The notes below the pieces were generated by a model. It saw only the letters and a list, made by a program, of their open reading frames with translations. It was not told the origin of the DNA and ran no database searches. Shown piece by piece: positions 63,518 to 64,000 of a stretch of 64,000 nt of DNA (position 1 is its first letter; every line of letters starts with the position of its first letter). The DNA comes from an uncultured Tateyamaria sp. (GTDB lineage: Bacteria; Pseudomonadota; Alphaproteobacteria; Rhodobacterales; Rhodobacteraceae), in assembly GCF_947487805.1 (NCBI RefSeq), contig NZ_CANKXW010000001.1:62001-126000 (forward strand). Direction: 5' to 3'. Position numbers and translations under genes: made by a program.

Positions 63518-63913
63518 ATGCACCGCCGCATGTTCCTTTTGTCTTCTGCCGCGCTGATACCGACCATGGCGCTGTCCTATCCGGCAGAGGTGTTTTCACC
63601 CGCGGTCTGGGATGCGCTGAAACAGACGGACCAGACCGTGATCCTGAACTACCGCGCGTCGTGGTCGCTGACCTGCCAGATCAAGGCCGAACTGATCGAA
63701 GAGGCGCTGGCCGAAAACCCGGCCTATGGGCAGCTGACCTTTGTGGACGTGGATTGGGACACGTTCGGCCAGTCGCAGATGACCCAGCGGTTGCGCGTCG
63801 AACGGCGGTCCACGCTGGTCGTGATGAAGAACGGCACCGAAGTCGCAAGGCTGGTCAACGAACCCTATGCGCGTCGGGTCCGCGCGCTCTTGGACACCGC
63901 GCTTGCCGCCTGA
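63518..63913 (+). CDS. Exported thioredoxin-fold protein with an SxxC site
   Basis: 131 residues. Signal sequence MHRRMFLLSSAALIPTMALS, then a thioredoxin fold: VILNYRASWSLTCQIKAELI matches the WCxxC region but the first Cys is Ser (Ser50-Leu-Thr-Cys53); QLTFVDVDWDTFG and STLVVMKNGTEVARLV are the later strands. Such a protein cannot form the usual disulfide; it may be a chaperone or use a single Cys. ATG 63518 chosen for the signal sequence. Overlaps the next start by 11 bases. Confidence 0.78.
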   Translation: MHRRMFLLSSAALIPTMALSYPAEVFSPAVWDALKQTDQTVILNYRASWSLTCQIKAELIEEALAENPAYGQLTFVDVDWDTFGQSQMTQRLRVERRSTLVVMKNGTEVARLVNEPYARRVRALLDTALAA

Positions 63914-64000
63914 GGCCTCCGGGACGCGGCGCTACGCGTTTCTGCTGATCCCCGGCTATTCCCAGCTGGGATTTGCCTGCGCGCTCGAGGCGCTCAGCCT
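63903..64000 (+). CDS. GlxA-family AraC-type regulator, 3' end outside window
   Basis: Only the first 32 codons are visible. RRYAFLLIPGYSQLGFACAL followed by EALSL is the standard opening of GlxA-family regulators (DJ-1/PfpI-like N-domain plus AraC helix-turn-helix). The only visible start in frame is TTG 63903, inside the end of the thioredoxin-fold gene. The DNA-binding part lies beyond the window. Confidence 0.75.
   Translation, partial: MPPEASGTRRYAFLLIPGYSQLGFACALEALS

Overview
The window looks like part of a chromosome from a Roseobacter-group alphaproteobacterium (Rhodobacterales). It is GC-rich throughout and genes are tightly packed, often with ATGA start/stop overlaps. Gene content fits this group: a petABC cytochrome bc1 operon, a petP/petR-type regulator pair, a type II lumazine synthase behind an FMN riboswitch, a polyol transporter operon of the Rhodobacter smo/mtl type, and a cyanate uptake/cyanase operon. 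The lineage call is inference from gene families; no rRNA or marker gene was compared.

Region by region. 1-5526: polyol (sorbitol/mannitol) ABC transporter permeases, an SDR dehydrogenase, an AraC regulator, a mannitol-type dehydrogenase and the transporter ATPase, closed by a strong terminator. 5659-6609: alpha/beta hydrolase. 6623-12748: a PAS/AAA+ regulator (with GAFPGA in place of GAFTGA) divergent from a cyanate transport and cyanase operon. 12832-15243: a secreted RTX/DUF4214 protein. 15524-27402: a sugar or sugar-acid catabolic locus (LacI regulator and GMC oxidoreductase on the minus strand; aldehyde dehydrogenase, YtfQRT/YjfF-like ABC transporter, enolase-superfamily dehydratase, zinc dehydrogenase and SDR on the plus strand). 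27403-27921: a decayed IS3 transposase tail and tRNA-Lys(UUU).

28040-38512: dapF-mtaB, petABC, a GST and PaiB-like pair, the FMN riboswitch with ribH, and a TPP-riboswitch-controlled thiBPQ operon. 38612-44168: aroC, a TetR regulator with a DM13 protein, an EamA transporter, a short AT-richer island holding a 43-residue membrane protein and an HTH protein fused to a degenerate dCTP deaminase/dUTPase-like domain, then a SnoaL-like protein and ilvE. 44320-50663: petP/petR-like regulators, a histone-deacetylase-like hydrolase, and the isoprenoid genes xseB-ispA-dxs. 50648-57218: miscellaneous single genes (ExoD, epimerase, methyltransferase, sulfatase with class II aldolase, GNAT, VOC protein, topoisomerase IB). 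57310-60581: adenine deaminase and AMP nucleosidase. 60735-64000: HU, a DUF3179 protein, an EamA transporter, a thioredoxin-fold protein lacking one active-site Cys, and the start of a GlxA-family regulator.

Most of the window is metabolic and housekeeping DNA. The least ordinary parts are the HTH/dCTP-deaminase-like cassette at 42029-42950, the non-canonical AAA+ regulator and its tandem palindromes at 6623-8536, the aldehyde dehydrogenase lacking its usual cofactor lysine, and several clear candidate operators between divergent genes. No CRISPR array, intact insertion sequence or prophage was seen.
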